Below the pieces are notes generated by a model, which worked only from the letters and a program-made list of their open reading frames with translations, did not search any database and had not been told where the DNA came from. The translations under genes were made by a program, and so were the position numbers. Shown here piece by piece: positions 25,301-40,300 of a stretch of DNA of 64,000 nt; position 1 is the first letter of the stretch, and the number at the start of each line of letters is the position of its first letter. The stretch comes from Ectobius pallidus (taxonomy: Eukaryota; Arthropoda; Insecta; Blattodea; Ectobiidae): assembly GCA_964059195.1 (NCBI GenBank), contig CAXKWD010000006.1:176822825-176886824 (forward strand), in the 5' to 3' direction.

Positions 25301-28300
25301 TACATCAAAACAGCATTCAAACACTCCAATGGAATTAACTCGTTTAAACGTAGAAATAAATCTTTAAGGAAAAATATTCCACAGCTGCTGATTTTCTAGC
25401 ATAGTAGAATATTTAAAACTATTATGTGGTTTCTTACTGACAATTCTGTGACACATATTAACGAAAAACTAGTAAAACAAAGTTAAATCTCAAAACTGTG
25501 TGCCCTGCCATCTAGCGGGAAACTCCATGACTTACGGATCGCCATCTCTGTTTGTTGTCCAGTTTCTAAGCTCAGCGCAGAAACAGATCAATACTATGGA
25601 AACATCGTAAGATGTTTCTAGCATATAAACTTAATTGAGAAATAAACTTGAAAACAAACGTAAATAAAATCTGATATATCAAAGTGCCAGAATGCTTTTG
25701 TTTAATCAATGACAAATTAATTGCAATTATGATATGCATATTTTTTTATTTATTTATATTTTTTAATCTATCTCCGAACTAAGCAGGACTCACGGAAGAA
25801 CAAATGTGTAAAGTTTGATACTTAACCTTAATTCAAACTCATATAGGCTACACTGATATAACTATATAAGACATTCTTAAAATATGTCAACATTTCACAA
25901 AATACACAGGCGAAGAACTCCACTTAATGTACGTAGGCCTAATTATTTCACAGTAATATATCTTCTGTATATAACAGTATTCAACTTGATCAACGAAATA
26001 AACATCTGACTAGTTTGATAATCAAATGCGAAGGGATATGTCAAGGCTAACTGTATTGCAAATTCCAAAGCCATGTATGAACAGTGTAAAACATATGTTG
26101 TCAGAATAACCGATTTGCATTTCTTAAATTCTGTATAATATATTACCATAAATAGGCACTAAATTGCTCCGATACCGATCAACCGATTAGGTCCAATATC
26201 AATAGGCTTCTTCCCTTGGACGTTATACATGTGTATACCAAGTTTCATGAAAATCCGATAAAGCGTATTTGAGTTATCGCGCGTACAGACACACGGACAG
26301 ACGGACAGACATTTTCCCGTCCGCCACACAATCTCATAAAGTACCATACTGGCACTTAATAAAATCAGGTAAACTGATATAACAAAGTGCCAGTATACTT
26401 TTTTTAATCAGTTATAAACGCAATTATGATAGGCCAGTGCTGAAAAGTTATTTTTGTAATAGATCTTCAATCAAAATAATGGCAATAAAACTGATGCAAT
26501 AGGCCTACGATTCGCTGGTATGTCTGTTTCAAGTTTAAAGCAGCCTTAAAGGTTATGAATGAATAAAAAGTAAATATGAAATCTATCTGTCAGGAATTAC
26601 ATTAGTAATATTGCTGCACAGGAACGAATATGTAATGACAAATAAGAGTATAAGTTTACAGTTACAAGAAATTTGTACAATGTGAAAATTTCTTTACATA
26701 ATATGCAACATAAGCCTAAATTTGCTCTGCGAATAATCACTGCTCCATCCTGAGCCATGGAAAACAAAAGATGAACGATTATTGCAGGGAAGAAAACAGT
26801 GAGGAGATTTTTGCTCTATAGATTAAATTTTTCCTGTTACAGCATAAAATCTCCCAGGGCATGGCCGCCACTGGCTTCTAACATTAGGGAAAAAAATGCA
26901 AAACTCTGGAGTTGTGAATAAAATAACTAATTCAGTGGCGGCCAGTCATGTGATTAGTCTGTAAATTTTGTAGTTTATGGAAATAATTATGATATAGCTG
27001 TTGATGAATGTTTAAGAATCAGGTTTTTATCGATCACTAGGAAGGCATGAAGTCAATTAATGAAAAGTTTAACCCAATTTCGCTTGATTATTGATTTATG
27101 AGCACTATTATAATGACTTTAATGCCCTGTAGCATTCACATTTTACGTTATAGAGCAAATATCTGCTAATAAAAGTTGTTTGTCTATGTCCCTCTATACA
27201 CAGGTAAAATATTTCGGTGTTATTCATTAACACCCTGTATATTCTAATCCCTAGCAACAGGGAACCAGAATCAACAAAGCCCTCTCCGAAAGGTTGAGCC
27301 AGTCCTAACTCAGGGTGTCCACTGGTCGGGAAAATCCGGGAATCCGGGAAAAGGTCGGGAATTTCGTGTGGTCGGGAAAATCCGGGAAAAGTCAATGAAT
27401 TTGCTAAAATATCCGGGAAAATTCGAAAAATTGCAAAGTGGGTTCAAAAAGACTTCTAGACAATAATAGGCCTATATGAAAGTATATTTAATTTATTTTA
27501 TTGTTCCTAATTTTTGTATCTGTTATAGCCTAAGTAATTATTGTTTGCAATTACTTTTGTTACTAAAAGTTTTTCTTATTTAAAGTATGTATAAGCCTAT
27601 AATTTTCCTTACACAGTTATTAGAAAGTGCTTCATATTTTGGTCGGGAATTTCTGAAATTATCAATGAAAATCAGGGAATAAACCGGGAATTTCTTCAGC
27701 ATTACTTGGTGGACACCCTGTAACTGTTGCATGCCCTTATTACCAGAACAATTCAACACCTGTCCTAATTGTACAGTACAGTCGGTCAAATAAAAAACGT
27801 CGGGCGTTATTTTATAAAGTATTACGAACGAGCATGTGCGCATGTACAGGAAGACTTAAGAATAGGTTCACACACGCCGCTTGTCTATCCATGTATTTTC
27901 TTGATTATTTAGTCAGTTTTGTTCCAAAACAAACATGTATAGAAGGCTGTGGCTATATGCCTCAAATCCGCTATATTCTTGGTTGCAAGTTTTTATAATA
28001 TTAATAATTAATAGATTCGCGAGGATTATGTTTATTGAAGGAGCATTTTTTAAAGATTTTATTTTTTAATACCGGTACTTGTGGTCAAAATCAATAACTT
28101 ACGCTCAACTTCTGCAACCAATCTAGCATCGAAATAGGCGCCCGGCCAGATCCACGATTCGTATGAAAACTTCCGGTCGCATTATAGTAAAGTTCCCACC
28201 TCTGAGCTTCTCTTTAATAAATATGGAACCTTCTCGCTGCTTCAGAGGCCGAAAAATGCAGGTCAATTACAGCCCTAACTACACTTTCTCTCACTTTAGC

Positions 28301-31300
28301 ATTTGTATGTGGCGATGACACAAAGCAAAATGAATTATGACAATACCTTAAGTTGAATATCGTGTGTTGCGCTTTCCGAGTTGTTCATTTTTTCCCTCGT
28401 TGTTCATTTTTTCCCTCCTGTCGCATGGCCTCATATGTTCCGAAAATGATCTGTATTTTATGTTTTTTATAGGAAACTTGTGAACTAATGCGCTAAAACT
28501 TTAATTTTAAGTGCATACGAGTCCCGACGTTTTTTTTATTTGACCGACTGTACAAGGGGATTTTAATGAATCCAGTCATTTTTTTCCACAAGTCATCACT
28601 GAGGCCATTTGGTCCATGTCACACTGTAATGTCATAAGAATTTGATCAGGTATAATTTCAGTGAAACTAAATAAGGTGGCTTTATTAACTTTTTTATCGT
28701 TCCTAAATACATTACAATAGTCTTGTTGTGAAATGTTGAAATGTCATAATTTATAATTTTTCCTGATCGTCGACGTGGTCTTGTGGTTAACGTCGCTGAC
28801 TACAGATCCGTCAGGCCGGGTTCGATCTCCGGTATCTCTTCGGTTTGTTTGTTTGTTTGTTTGTTTTTTTTTTTTTTTTTTTTTTTTTAACTCAACAAGA
28901 AGGTTTTTCAATTATTCACTCAATTTTTAGAATACCTTACTTGTGGCGTCTTGCTGGAGCAAACGCTGTGATTAAACTGCAAGTGAAATCTTCTTCGTTA
29001 TTTAACATGCTTTTAAAGGAATCAGGTATTTCAATGTTATATTTTCTCTCGCACATGTACTGGTAACAATGGGCAAGATGCAAACTATAGGCAGATTTAA
29101 AAAGTAATTTTTAGTTTGTTACGTATTTTATATTAATTTAATTAAAAACAGTTTTAGCCATTTTTACTTTTTTAACGTCTTATTCACCCATTTTTAGGTC
29201 TTATAAGATAGGACTACGTCACTGCCATGGCAGTGAATCGGATAATTATGTTAAAATATCACAGTTAGCTAGCAATGAACGAAATAGTTTAAACCCTAAG
29301 AATCCGGCCCCTAGTTATAAATAGGGCCCGGATTATTAGGCTTTTATAAAAGGTATTTTAGCCTTTTATTTTCGTGGAGTAGCCCGTTTTAGGTTTTTAA
29401 ACGAACGGTTTTAGCCGTCTTAATAAAACACTAATACTGTATTAACAGCGAAACACAGACCCTCCTATCGTCGGTCGGCAACTTAAGTTGAAACGACAAT
29501 GGATTACTTGCAGTTTTCAAAGTATTGTAGACGGCTCAAGTTTCATTTCCTGCGACGGCGAGTCGGCACATTTTCGAGTTACAAAGACAAGCGACAAAGT
29601 AACATGTACATTGTTAATTTCAGTGTGTTGTATAAATTTATTTTCATTATGTCTCTTCTTAAAATCCACAAATTCACATTATTTGTTTTTCGTTGCTTTA
29701 ATTGGAAAATCTATTTAAAAATCGTGTTTTTGTGCAAAAGTCCTATATAGCCCCTAGTTTTTCAGCAAAAGTGCTCTTTAGCCCCTTTTAGGCTCTTCAG
29801 TCATATTTAACCCTTTTTAGGTTCTATAAAATTCACATACAGTAGGCCTATTGGAAGCTATGGGTACGAAACGGGAAAATACATTAAAATGTTCTAATTA
29901 GGAAACTGGGGAAAAAATAAGTTAAAACCTTTAAATCCGGGCCTTAGTTATAAGCAGAGGCGTAACGAGGGGGGGGGGGTTTGGGGGTTTGAACCCCCCC
30001 CCCCCCCCATTGATTAAAAAAAGGAAAATTGTGCAATTTTTTTAAGTCTGCTTATAAATTACTTAATACGAGTATAAAGCGTGGGAAGCTTAAAACTCGT
30101 TATTGTGCGTCTTAATTTTTACAATTTTCCGGAGGAGGACCCCCCTCTCCACCCCCAGATGTTATAACCCCCCCCCCCCATATGGTCGGCCTGGTTACGC
30201 CTATGGTTATAAGCAGGGCCCGGATTCTCATGACCTAAAATTGTTTGGAAAAAATGACCCAAAATTTTAAAGAAAACGACAATAATTATAAGAATGACCT
30301 AAAAACTGATATTTTATTTATAAAAAATTATTATTGTACACACAAAGTTATAGACTAATTTGTACATAATTTTATGAAGTGTAAATGCAGAAAGTATGCT
30401 GTACAACATTTTGGCGTTTCTTTGATTCTCGTTTCCGACTGAGACATGACAACACTTGAAAGACAACACCGCTGGGGATGATGCTAGGTAGACAACAAAA
30501 ATATAAGTTAATATACGCAATGTAAATGCATGAAAATTACTAAATAAGGAAGAAAATGACACGAAAATGGCAAAATAATGACGTAAAATTGAAATAATGC
30601 CTTAAAAATGTAAAATTGCATAAAATGACCTATTGAGAATGCATTTCTATAATCTAGAGGCCATGATTAGGATTTATCTACAAGTTGGCTATGTCTATGC
30701 AGCATCAATAAAAAGATGACGTCTCATCAGAATCCGGGCCCTGGTTATAAGCCATCCACTGTTTGTAGAAACTCAATTTTGCCAGTTGAACAATAAGCTT
30801 TGCATCAGGTTGAAATGACTGAATTCTGTATCAGAATGTGAAGTGAGAAAAGTATATTGCCCATGCTTAGGGCAAAGAAAGTTACGTGAGTGCATTAATC
30901 AGATTTTATTTGGGTTGTGTAATATTATTTGGCAACATCACTCGAACGTACTGTCACCTAAGAAAAGTATAAAAATAATTAAATGAACACAAGAACACTT
31001 GACTTTAGCTGGGAAGAGCAAACTAGGTATTGTGCAAAACCCAGCAGTCATTTCTGATATCATTCTTCTCAAGGAGTGGATATTTTGATTGAAATTTAAT
31101 GTGTTGATCCATGGATTACACCAGTAGATCAACTCCAAAAATTAGCTTATTTCAAAGCATATAAATTTTTACTTGCAATTGTTGGTTGAACGTGTACAAT
31201 GTGGTACACCACAGCAACATTGAAAGACGTTCAATGGATGCAACTCACTTAAACGCGCAAATCATTTCTTAACACAAAGTATTCCACATAAGCTGAACTG

Positions 31301-34300
31301 CTAGTATGGTAGAATTTTTAAAACTATTAGGTAGTATTTTATTGACAATTCTGTCACATGTATAATTGAAAACTAGTAAAACCACGTTAAATCTCAAAAC
31401 TGCGTGCCCTGCCATCTAGCGGGAAACTACATGACTTTCGCTTCGCCATCTCTGTTTGTTGTCCGATTTCTAAAGCTCAGCAGATAGTGTGACTTCCTTC
31501 TGAATGGCGTAGAAACAGATCAATTAAATGAACACTGGAACACTTGGCTTTAGCTTGGAAGAGCAAACTAGGCATTGTACAAAACCCATCAGTCTGAGTT
31601 TCATCAGTCTTTTCTGATCGCATCTCACTCTTCTTAAGGAGTGGACATGATTGAGATTTATTGTGTTGATCCATGGATAACACCAATAGATCAACTCTAA
31701 AAATTAGCTTATTTCAAAGCATTGAACCCGTAAATACATGCATTGATTAAACGTGTACAATGTGGTACACCACAGCAGCATTAAAAGACGTTCAATGGAT
31801 GCAACTTATTTAAACGCGCAAATCATTTCTTAACACAAAGTATTCCACATAAGCTGAACTGCTAGTATGGTAGAATTTTTATAACTATTACGTAGTATTT
31901 TACTGACAATTCTGTGACACATATTAATGAAAACTGACAAAACCACGTTAAATCTCAAAACTGCGTGCCCTGCCATCTAGCGGGAAACTACATGACTTTC
32001 GGATCGCCTTGTTTGTTTGTTGTTCGTCTTCTAAAGCTCAGCAGATAGTATGTATTCCTGCTCATTGGCGCAGAAACAGATCAATACTGAGGAAATTCCT
32101 TATTTATCCTTTTCATAACATGTTTCTATCATATAAATTTAATTTCATTCTGCAATATTTTAAGTGACTGTACTAACTGTTTATTGCTCCTAAACACACT
32201 CGACTAGTCTAGTTATGGAATATTGAAATTCCATCAGAAAATGTGACTTATCTTGCCTGTTTCTACACAAATAATTCTGTTAAAATATGTATAAAACCTT
32301 CATAGCAATGCATTTCAAACTTAAATACGTCTTCATGTTAGTTTAAATAAAGTAAATTTTGAAATTTATTTGGTAACATTGCTCCTAACATTTTTGTATC
32401 GTTGAGGCTCCCAGATTTTAAACATTTGGCACGTGAAGGTTGGGAGCCTTAGGCACCGGCCCCCCAGGGTTGCTCCTGGTACACATTTATGTTAGAGGCT
32501 GAGTCAACCCCAGGGCCACAGTGCCACTAGAAGGATTAGACCAATTGAAAAACTCCAACGACCTCATCGGGGATCGAACAAGCGACCTTCCTGCGTAGCC
32601 CAGCCGTGTTAATGACCTTACTTTATCTCCGAGTGCTTTGTTGTGATTCTGATTGTACCAAGATCATGCTGAAGTCCTATATAGCCCCTAGTTTTTCAGC
32701 AAAAGTGCTCTTTAGCCCCTTTTAGGCTCTTCAGTCCTATTTAACCCTTTTTAGGTTCTATAAGATACATATATTACACAGTATTACATATATTACATAT
32801 ACTAGCATGTGCCCGCGGCTTCGCCCGCGATAATTATTTCAAAAATTAAAAATTAAGAGCATAATAGTTAAATCATTATATTTATTAACACCTAAATCAC
32901 GTGGACTACATACCACGATTAGATAGCGTCGCCTGGTAAAAGCGACCTCAGATTCGAGTTGCTTGGCCCAGAAAACCCTTGTATAGTTTCGTTCAAATCA
33001 AACAATGTTTTACCATACAGTATTTAGGCCTATATTGATTATCCCTCTTTGTGTTGGTTAAAAATTTAATATGTCTATGGGCCTTAACATTCTAAACAAA
33101 TGAATCGACCAGCGTGAGCTTACAACATTCTAGCGATCGCGATGCTTTTATTACCACGGTATGACAAAAATAGACAAAGCCAACTGCAATTGATTTGACA
33201 TTGAAATGTATTACTGAAATCTGATGCTTCGACAGCGCGAATCACGTTTTCTGCCAGTTTTTCACACATAACTCGCGAACGAAAGCTAAAATTAAAAATT
33301 CAGCTTCGAGGTGCATTCGCCCACCTTTCAGTCCATCTATCTTTAAAATTTCAGATTTCTGTGTTCAGTAGATTTCGATGGGCATCGTAGACAGATAGAC
33401 AAACAACATGTGCCCGCGGCTTCCCCCGCGATAATTATTTCAAAAATTAAAAACTAAAAATTAAGAGCATAGTTAAATCATTAGGCCTATAATTATTAAC
33501 ACCTAAATCACGTGGAGCGCATTCCACGATTAGGTAGCGTCCCCTGGTAAAAGCGACCTCAGATTCGAGTTCCTTGGCCCAGAATACCCCTGTACAGTCA
33601 GTTTCGTCCAAATCGAACGATGTTTAACCATATTTAGGTCTATGCTGATTACCCCTCTTCCGTGTAGGTTGAAAATTTCATATGTCTACGGGCCTTGACA
33701 TTCTAAACAAATGAATCGACCAGCGTGGGCTTACAACATTCTAGCGATCGCGATGCTTTTATTACCACGGTATGACAAAAATAGACAAAGCCAACTCCAA
33801 TTGATTTGACATTGAAATGTATTACTGAAATATGATGCTTCGACAGCGCTAAAATCACGTTTTCTGCCAGTTTTTCACTCACAACTCGCGAACGAAAGCT
33901 AAAATTAAAAATCCGGCTTCGATGCGCATTCGCCCACCTTTCAGCCCATCTATGTTTAAAATTTCAGATCTCTGTGTTCAGTAGATTTCGCTGGGCATCG
34001 TGGACAGGCAGACATACACGTCCTTTTATTATTTTAAGATAGCATGTGCCCGCTGCTTCGCCCGCGATAATTATTTCAAAAATTATAAATTAAGAGCATA
34101 ATAGTTAAATCATTATATTAACACCTAAATCATGTGGACTACATATCACGATTAGATAGCGTCACCTGGTAAAAGCGACCTCAGATTCGAGTCCCTTGGC
34201 CCGGAAAACCCCTGTATAGTGAGTTTCGTCCAAATCGAACAACGTTTGACCATATTTAGGCTAATATTGATTATCCCTATAATAATAATAATAATAATAA

Positions 34301-34302
34301 TA

Positions 34303-34333
<31 letters not shown>

Positions 34334-37300
34334 TCCTCTTCGGTGTAGGTTGAAAATTTCACATTATGTTTGCGTGCCTTGACATTAAAAACAAATGAAT
34401 CGACCAGCGTGAGCTACAACATTCAAGAGATCGCGATGCTTTTATGTCGAAGGTTTGACAAAAATAGCCAAAGCCTAGTGTAATTGATTTGTATTACTGA
34501 AAACTCATGCTTCGAAAACGGAAAAAATACACATTTTCTGCCCGTTTTTCACTCATAACTCACGAACTAAAGCGAAAATTAAAATTCCGGCTTCGAGGTG
34601 CACATTCCGACCCTTTAGTCCGCCTATGTATAAAATTTCAGATCTCTGCGTTCAGTAGATTTCGCTGGGCATCGCGGACAGACGGAGGACAGACGGAAGA
34701 CAGACAGACGGAGGACAGACACTTCCTTTTATTAATATAGATTATACAGTAGGCCTATTGGAAGCTATGGGTACGAAACGGGAAAATACATTAAAATGTT
34801 CTAATTAGGAAACTGGAGAAAAAATAAGTTAAAACCTTTAAATCCGGGCCTTAGAGGCGTAACGAGGGGGGGGGGGGTTCAAACCCCCAAACCCCCCCTC
34901 CCCATTGATTAAACAAAAGGAAAATTGTACAATTTTTTTAAGTCTGCTTATAAATTACTTAATACGAGTATAAAGCGTGGAAAGCTTAAAACTCGGTATT
35001 GTGCGTCTTAATTTTTAAAATTTTCCGGAGGAGGACCCCGAACCCCCCTCTCCACCCCCAGATGTTATACCCCCCCCCCATATGGTCGGCCTGGTTACGC
35101 CTATGGTTATAAGCAGGGCCCGGATTCTCATGACCTAAAATTGTTTGAAAAAAATGACCCAAAATTTTAAAGAAAACGACAATAATTATAAGAATGACCT
35201 AAAAACTGATATTTTATTTATAAAAAATTATTATTGTACACACAAAGTTATAGACTAATTTGTACATAATTTTATAAAGTGTAAATGCAGAAAGTATGCT
35301 GTACAACATTTTGGCGTTTCTTTGATTCTCGTTTCCGACTGAGACATGACAACACTTGAAAGACAACACCGCTGGGGATGATGCTAGGTAGACAACAAAA
35401 ATATAAGTTAATATACTCAATGTAAATGCATGAAAATTACTAAATAAAGAAGAAAATGACACGAAAATGACAAAATAATGACGTAAAATTGAAATAATGC
35501 CTTAAAAATGTAAAATTGCATAAAATGACCTATTGAGAATGCATTTTTATAATCTAGAGGCCATGATTAGGATTTATCTACAAGTTGGCTATGTCTATGC
35601 AGCATCAATAAAAAGATGACGTGTCATCAGAATCCGGGCCCTGGTTATAAGCCATCCACTGTTTGTAGAAACTCAATTTTGCCAGTTGAACAATAAGCTT
35701 TGCATCAGGTTGAAATGACTGAATTCTGTATCAGAATGTGAAATGAGAAAGATGTATTGCCCATGCATAGGGTAAAGAAAGTTACGTGAGTGCATTAATC
35801 AGATTTTATTTGGGTTGTCTAATATTATTTGGCAACATCACTCGAACGTACTGTCACCTAAGGAAAGTATAAAAATAATTAAATGAACACAAGAACACTT
35901 GACTTTAGCTTGGAAGAGCAAACTAGGTATTGTGCAAAACCCAGCAGTCATTTCTGATATCATTCTTCTCAAGGAGTGGATATTTTGATTGAGATTTAAT
36001 GTGTTGATCCATGGATACACACCAGTAGATCAACTCCAAAAATTCGCTTATTTCAAATATTTAATAATCAAAAGATGTGTTGATTGAACGTATCCAATGT
36101 GGTACACCACAGCAGCATTGAAAGACGTTCAATGGATGCAACTCACTTAAACGCGCAAATCATTTCTTAACACAAAGTATTCCACATAAGCTGAACTGCT
36201 AGTATGGTAGAATTTTTATAACTATTACGTAGTATTTTACTGACAATTCTGTGACACATATTAATGAAAACTGACAAAACCACGTTAAATCTCAAAACTG
36301 CGTGCCCTGCCATCTAGCGCGAAACTACATGACTTTCGGATCGCCTTGTTTGTTTGTTGTTCGTCTTCTAAAGCTCAGCAGATAGTATGTATTCCTGCTC
36401 ATTGGCGCAGAAACAGATCAATACTGAGGAAATTCCTTATTTATCCTTTTCATAACATGTTTCTATCATATAAATTTAATTTCATTCTGCCTTATCATGT
36501 GTTACGACAATATTTTAAGCGGCTTTACTAATTGTTTATTGCTCCTAAACACACTCTACTAGTCTAGTTATGGAATATTGAAATTCCATCAGAAAATGTG
36601 ACTTATCTTGCCTGTTTCTACACAAATAATTCTGAGAAAATATGTATAAAACCTTCATAGCAATGCATTTCAAACTTAAATACGTCTTCATGTTAGTTTA
36701 AATAAAGTAAATTTGGTAACATTGCTCCTAACATTTTTGTATCGTTGAGGCTCCCAGATTTTAAACATTTGGCACGTGAAGGTTGGGAGCCTTACGCACC
36801 GGCCCCCCAGGGTTGCTCCTGGTACACATTTATGTTAGAGGCTGAGTCAACCCCAGGGCCACAGTGCCACTAGAAGGATTAGACCAATTGAAAAACTCCA
36901 ACGACCTCATCGGGGATCGAACCAGCGACCTTCCTGCGTAGCCCAGCCGTGTTAATGACCTTACTTTATCTCCGAGTGCTTTATCGTGAATCTGATTGTA
37001 CCAAGATCATGCTGAACTAAAGAATACAATGAAAAGTTGGATGGCCCCTTACTGTTAGGGAAGAACATAATCTTAGAGTGTTCGAAAACAGGGGGCTTAG
37101 AAAAACATTTGGGCCTAATACAGATGAAAATGGGCATTGGAGAAAACTACATAACGACGAGCTTCATAACCTGTACTCTTCACCGGTTATAGTAAGGATA
37201 ATTAAATCACGGAGGATGAAATGGGGGAGGAAAGACATATCTAAAAAACATTGACTGGGAGACATGAAGGGAAAATACCTCTTAGAAGACCTAGACGTAG

Positions 37301-40300
37301 GTGGGAGGACAATATTAGGATAGACTTAAGGGAAGTAGGATTTGCGAGGGATGGTTGGATGGAGTCAGCTCAGAATAGGGTTGAATGGTGGGGCTCAGGT
37401 AAGTGCGGCAATGAACCTTCGGGTTCCATAAAATAGGCAATATTCTTTTTGTTTGTTGAGGAATTGTCTATTGCCATTGAGTAAGTTTGTAAGTTTACAA
37501 CGGGATTGAGAAGGTCACGATGAAAGAATTGGACCCTTGCCATCCGCCGGGTCGCTCACCCACCAGAACCTGTATCACGGTTATATTGCCTTATTTCGCT
37601 ATACAATGTCTTCCTTATATTGATACGATGAACGCCGCTTAATGTAATCGCGGATAATGTTATCAATCGGGTAATGTTATCACTTTTATACTGATACGTT
37701 GAAAAAATGCTGTTTATTGTGATAAAAAAATTGGTTTATGTTATTAGGCCCGACGAGATTGACCCGGTTTTATTATTTTACTTTCTAAATTTACTCTAAA
37801 ATAAAATTGGTTATAAGTCAATTAACAGCTTAAGTTATGTTTTATGTGTTTATTTTATCTGCATTGTCCTGTCATATAACGGTGACACGGAATTAATCAG
37901 TTAACCTGAAACGGATTATTCTTGAAGAAAAATTGCTATTTTTGAAAAGTAGAAGCAGAAACCTTTTTGGACTCAATGTTCGGCATTTAAAATCATAATT
38001 TTCAAAAGATTAAGCTGGTAGGCCTATATACAGATAAAATTGTTCCTAATTAGATCATTTTTCAGTTTCGTGCCCGGCATCAGTTAACCGATTAGGTTCA
38101 AAATCAATAGGCTTCGTCCCATGGGCGTTATAAATGGTACACCAAGTTTCATGAAAATCCGATAAAGCGTATTTGAGTTATCGCGCTTAGAGACACACGG
38201 ACAGACAGCCAGTCAGACAGTCCTGTCTACCAGACAATCTCATAAAATTCCGGTACCATTCTGGCACTGAATAATTATGTAATATCATTACATAGTCTTT
38301 TTATTGCATACATTATAAAAGGGCGAGTTGGGTAGTGAATTTAATATTTGACGGGGGCCCGGGAAAATTTGTCTCTGGGGCCCTTGCTTTCTTTCCACGG
38401 CCCTGTATGTTATCACATTTTCTTTTTTACGGTTTTATTTCCAAGTACTGTACGTCATTCAAAATATTGTTTTTAAGGGTTTCGTTTCTAATATTGTAAA
38501 TTCATATATAACGCACTGCCAACCATTAAATTGCTTTTAGCCATTCAATAGCCTACTTAAAAAAGAACTAGTTATAAGTGACTAGCATGTGCCCGCGGCT
38601 TCGCCCGCGATAATTATTTCAAAAATTAAAAATTAAGAGCATAATAGTAAAATCATTATATTTATTAACACCTAAATCACGTGGACTACATACCACGATT
38701 AGATAGCATCGTCTGGTAAAAGCGACCTCAGATTCGAGTTTCTTGGCCCAGGAAACCTCTGTATAGTGAGATTCGTCCAAATAAAACAACGTTTGACCAT
38801 ATTTACGGCTTACAACATTCAAGCGATCGCGAAAGTTTTATTTTCAAGGTATGACAAAAATAGCCAAAGCCAACTGTAATTGATTTGACATTGAAATGTA
38901 TAACTGAAAACTTATGTTTTGAAAACGCACAAAATGCACGTTTTTTTGCCCGTTTTTCACTCATAACTCACGAACGAAAAGTAAAATTAAAATTCCGGCT
39001 TGGAGGTGCATTTTCCGACCCTTCAGCCCACCTATGTTTAAAATTTCAGATCTCTGCGTTCAGTAGATTTCGCTGGACATCGAGGAGAATTCCTTTTATT
39101 AACATAGATAATATGAATTATAATGATACCTTCTCTAATTTGTCAAACATCCATTTCATTTAATCCCAACCCACCTGATACAACTGGCAACAATATGTTC
39201 TGTGAATTTGTTTGGATAATTCTGTGTAAAAAGGGGTTAAGTATTTTCAAAAACATGTAATTTTTGGCAGTTAAAATCAGAATTTTTCAAAATCCTTTCT
39301 TAGTGAGCACCTACATTATGAAACGAAGGTACTGTCGAAATTCCAAGTCTCTACCTGTTATAGTTAGGCTGTACGTTGATTCCTGTCAGTCAGTCAGTCA
39401 GTCATTCATTGAGTCAGTCAGGACAAAGCCTTTTATATATAGAGAGATAATAGTAAATTTATTGGTCTTTTTTTAATTTCGTGTCATTTTTTCACTATTT
39501 TTAGGTCATAAATGCGTTTTTTATTTTGCATTTTTTCACTTTTTATGGTAATTAAATGTTTTACCCTAGTATTATGTACTGTATGCTTAATTGCGACCCT
39601 TAGCTTAGTTGGTCAGCCCTGTCTCGGCAAGACAGATAGCTTAATGTGGTTTTAAACACTCTTGTATCTCGTCTACGCCACAAGTGACTTTCGTTGTTTA
39701 TACACATGTTTCATTTGCCAGATTCCTCACATAAAATGACAGTATGAAAATTGAATCTGTTATATTTGTCCGAGAGTCGATAGGAAACGGATTTTTAGGT
39801 TCTTATAGCTAGACCTGGGATTTTAGGGTCTAAAAAAAATAGTTTTAGGCACTTAAAATAGGCTTTTAAAACAAGTAGCCTAAATATGCTTTTAAAAAAG
39901 AAAATAGGCACTTAAAATATGCTTTAAAATGTGTAGCCTAAATAGACAGAAAATAGACTTTAAAATACTACAATACGCTCTTCAACTGTAACGTGATCTT
40001 TTTTGTTACTGTAAAAACCGTGGCATTCCTATTCTTAACAGAATAATTTCAAAATTAAGACAGAATTAAAAATACATTTATCAAAAACTGACACAGTATG
40101 TCCCTTCTTACTATAAACCTGCTACTTGTTTTGAGCGAATCCTCCCCGTCAATCAGCATTCCTTTGGCGACAATTGTTTGGGAAAATCAAGTTTCTGTGA
40201 AAAACCCACCCTTTGCTGTTCTGCTCTTCATTCAGGAATGTCCATTATGATCGTAAAAATTGCAGGAGTTGAATTTTATTTTAAATGTACAAAATAGGCA

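Larger units (their letters stand above)
22747..26811 (+). other. Spacer between the divergent CP genes, left part
   Basis: No gene is seen. Contents are the inverted repeat partner at 23325-23615, a tRNA-like T-arm (cctgggttcaaatcccag on -) with an adjoining T-run at 24540-24607, the 36-bp tandem array at 24958-25095, and at 25190-25660 a distant copy of the repeat that is duplicated at 30980-32090. Confidence 0.55.
29738..32671 (+). repeat. Tandem duplication, unit 1 (2.93 kb)
   Basis: It starts aagtcctatatagcccctag and ends ccaagatcatgctga, immediately followed by the same start in unit 2. Inside are the G/C-rich insert at about 29957-30200, the hAT-like MITE 30214-30743, a smaller internal tandem repeat (about 30980-31540 and 31545-32090) and a SINE at 32400-32640. 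Confidence 0.85.
32672..37015 (+). repeat. Tandem duplication, unit 2, split by a repeat array
   Basis: It starts at the same base pattern as unit 1 and ends with the same ccaagatcatgctga. It differs in two ways. A 1.98-kb block (about 32766-34743) interrupts the ggttctata/acagtaggcc junction, and one of the two inner tandem repeats (about 0.58 kb) is missing. Confidence 0.85.

Noticed and set aside
29488..29750. Two overlapping open frames of about 80 codons
   Set aside because: They lie within the hAT-like MITE at 29322-29946, in different frames, without any recognisable motif.
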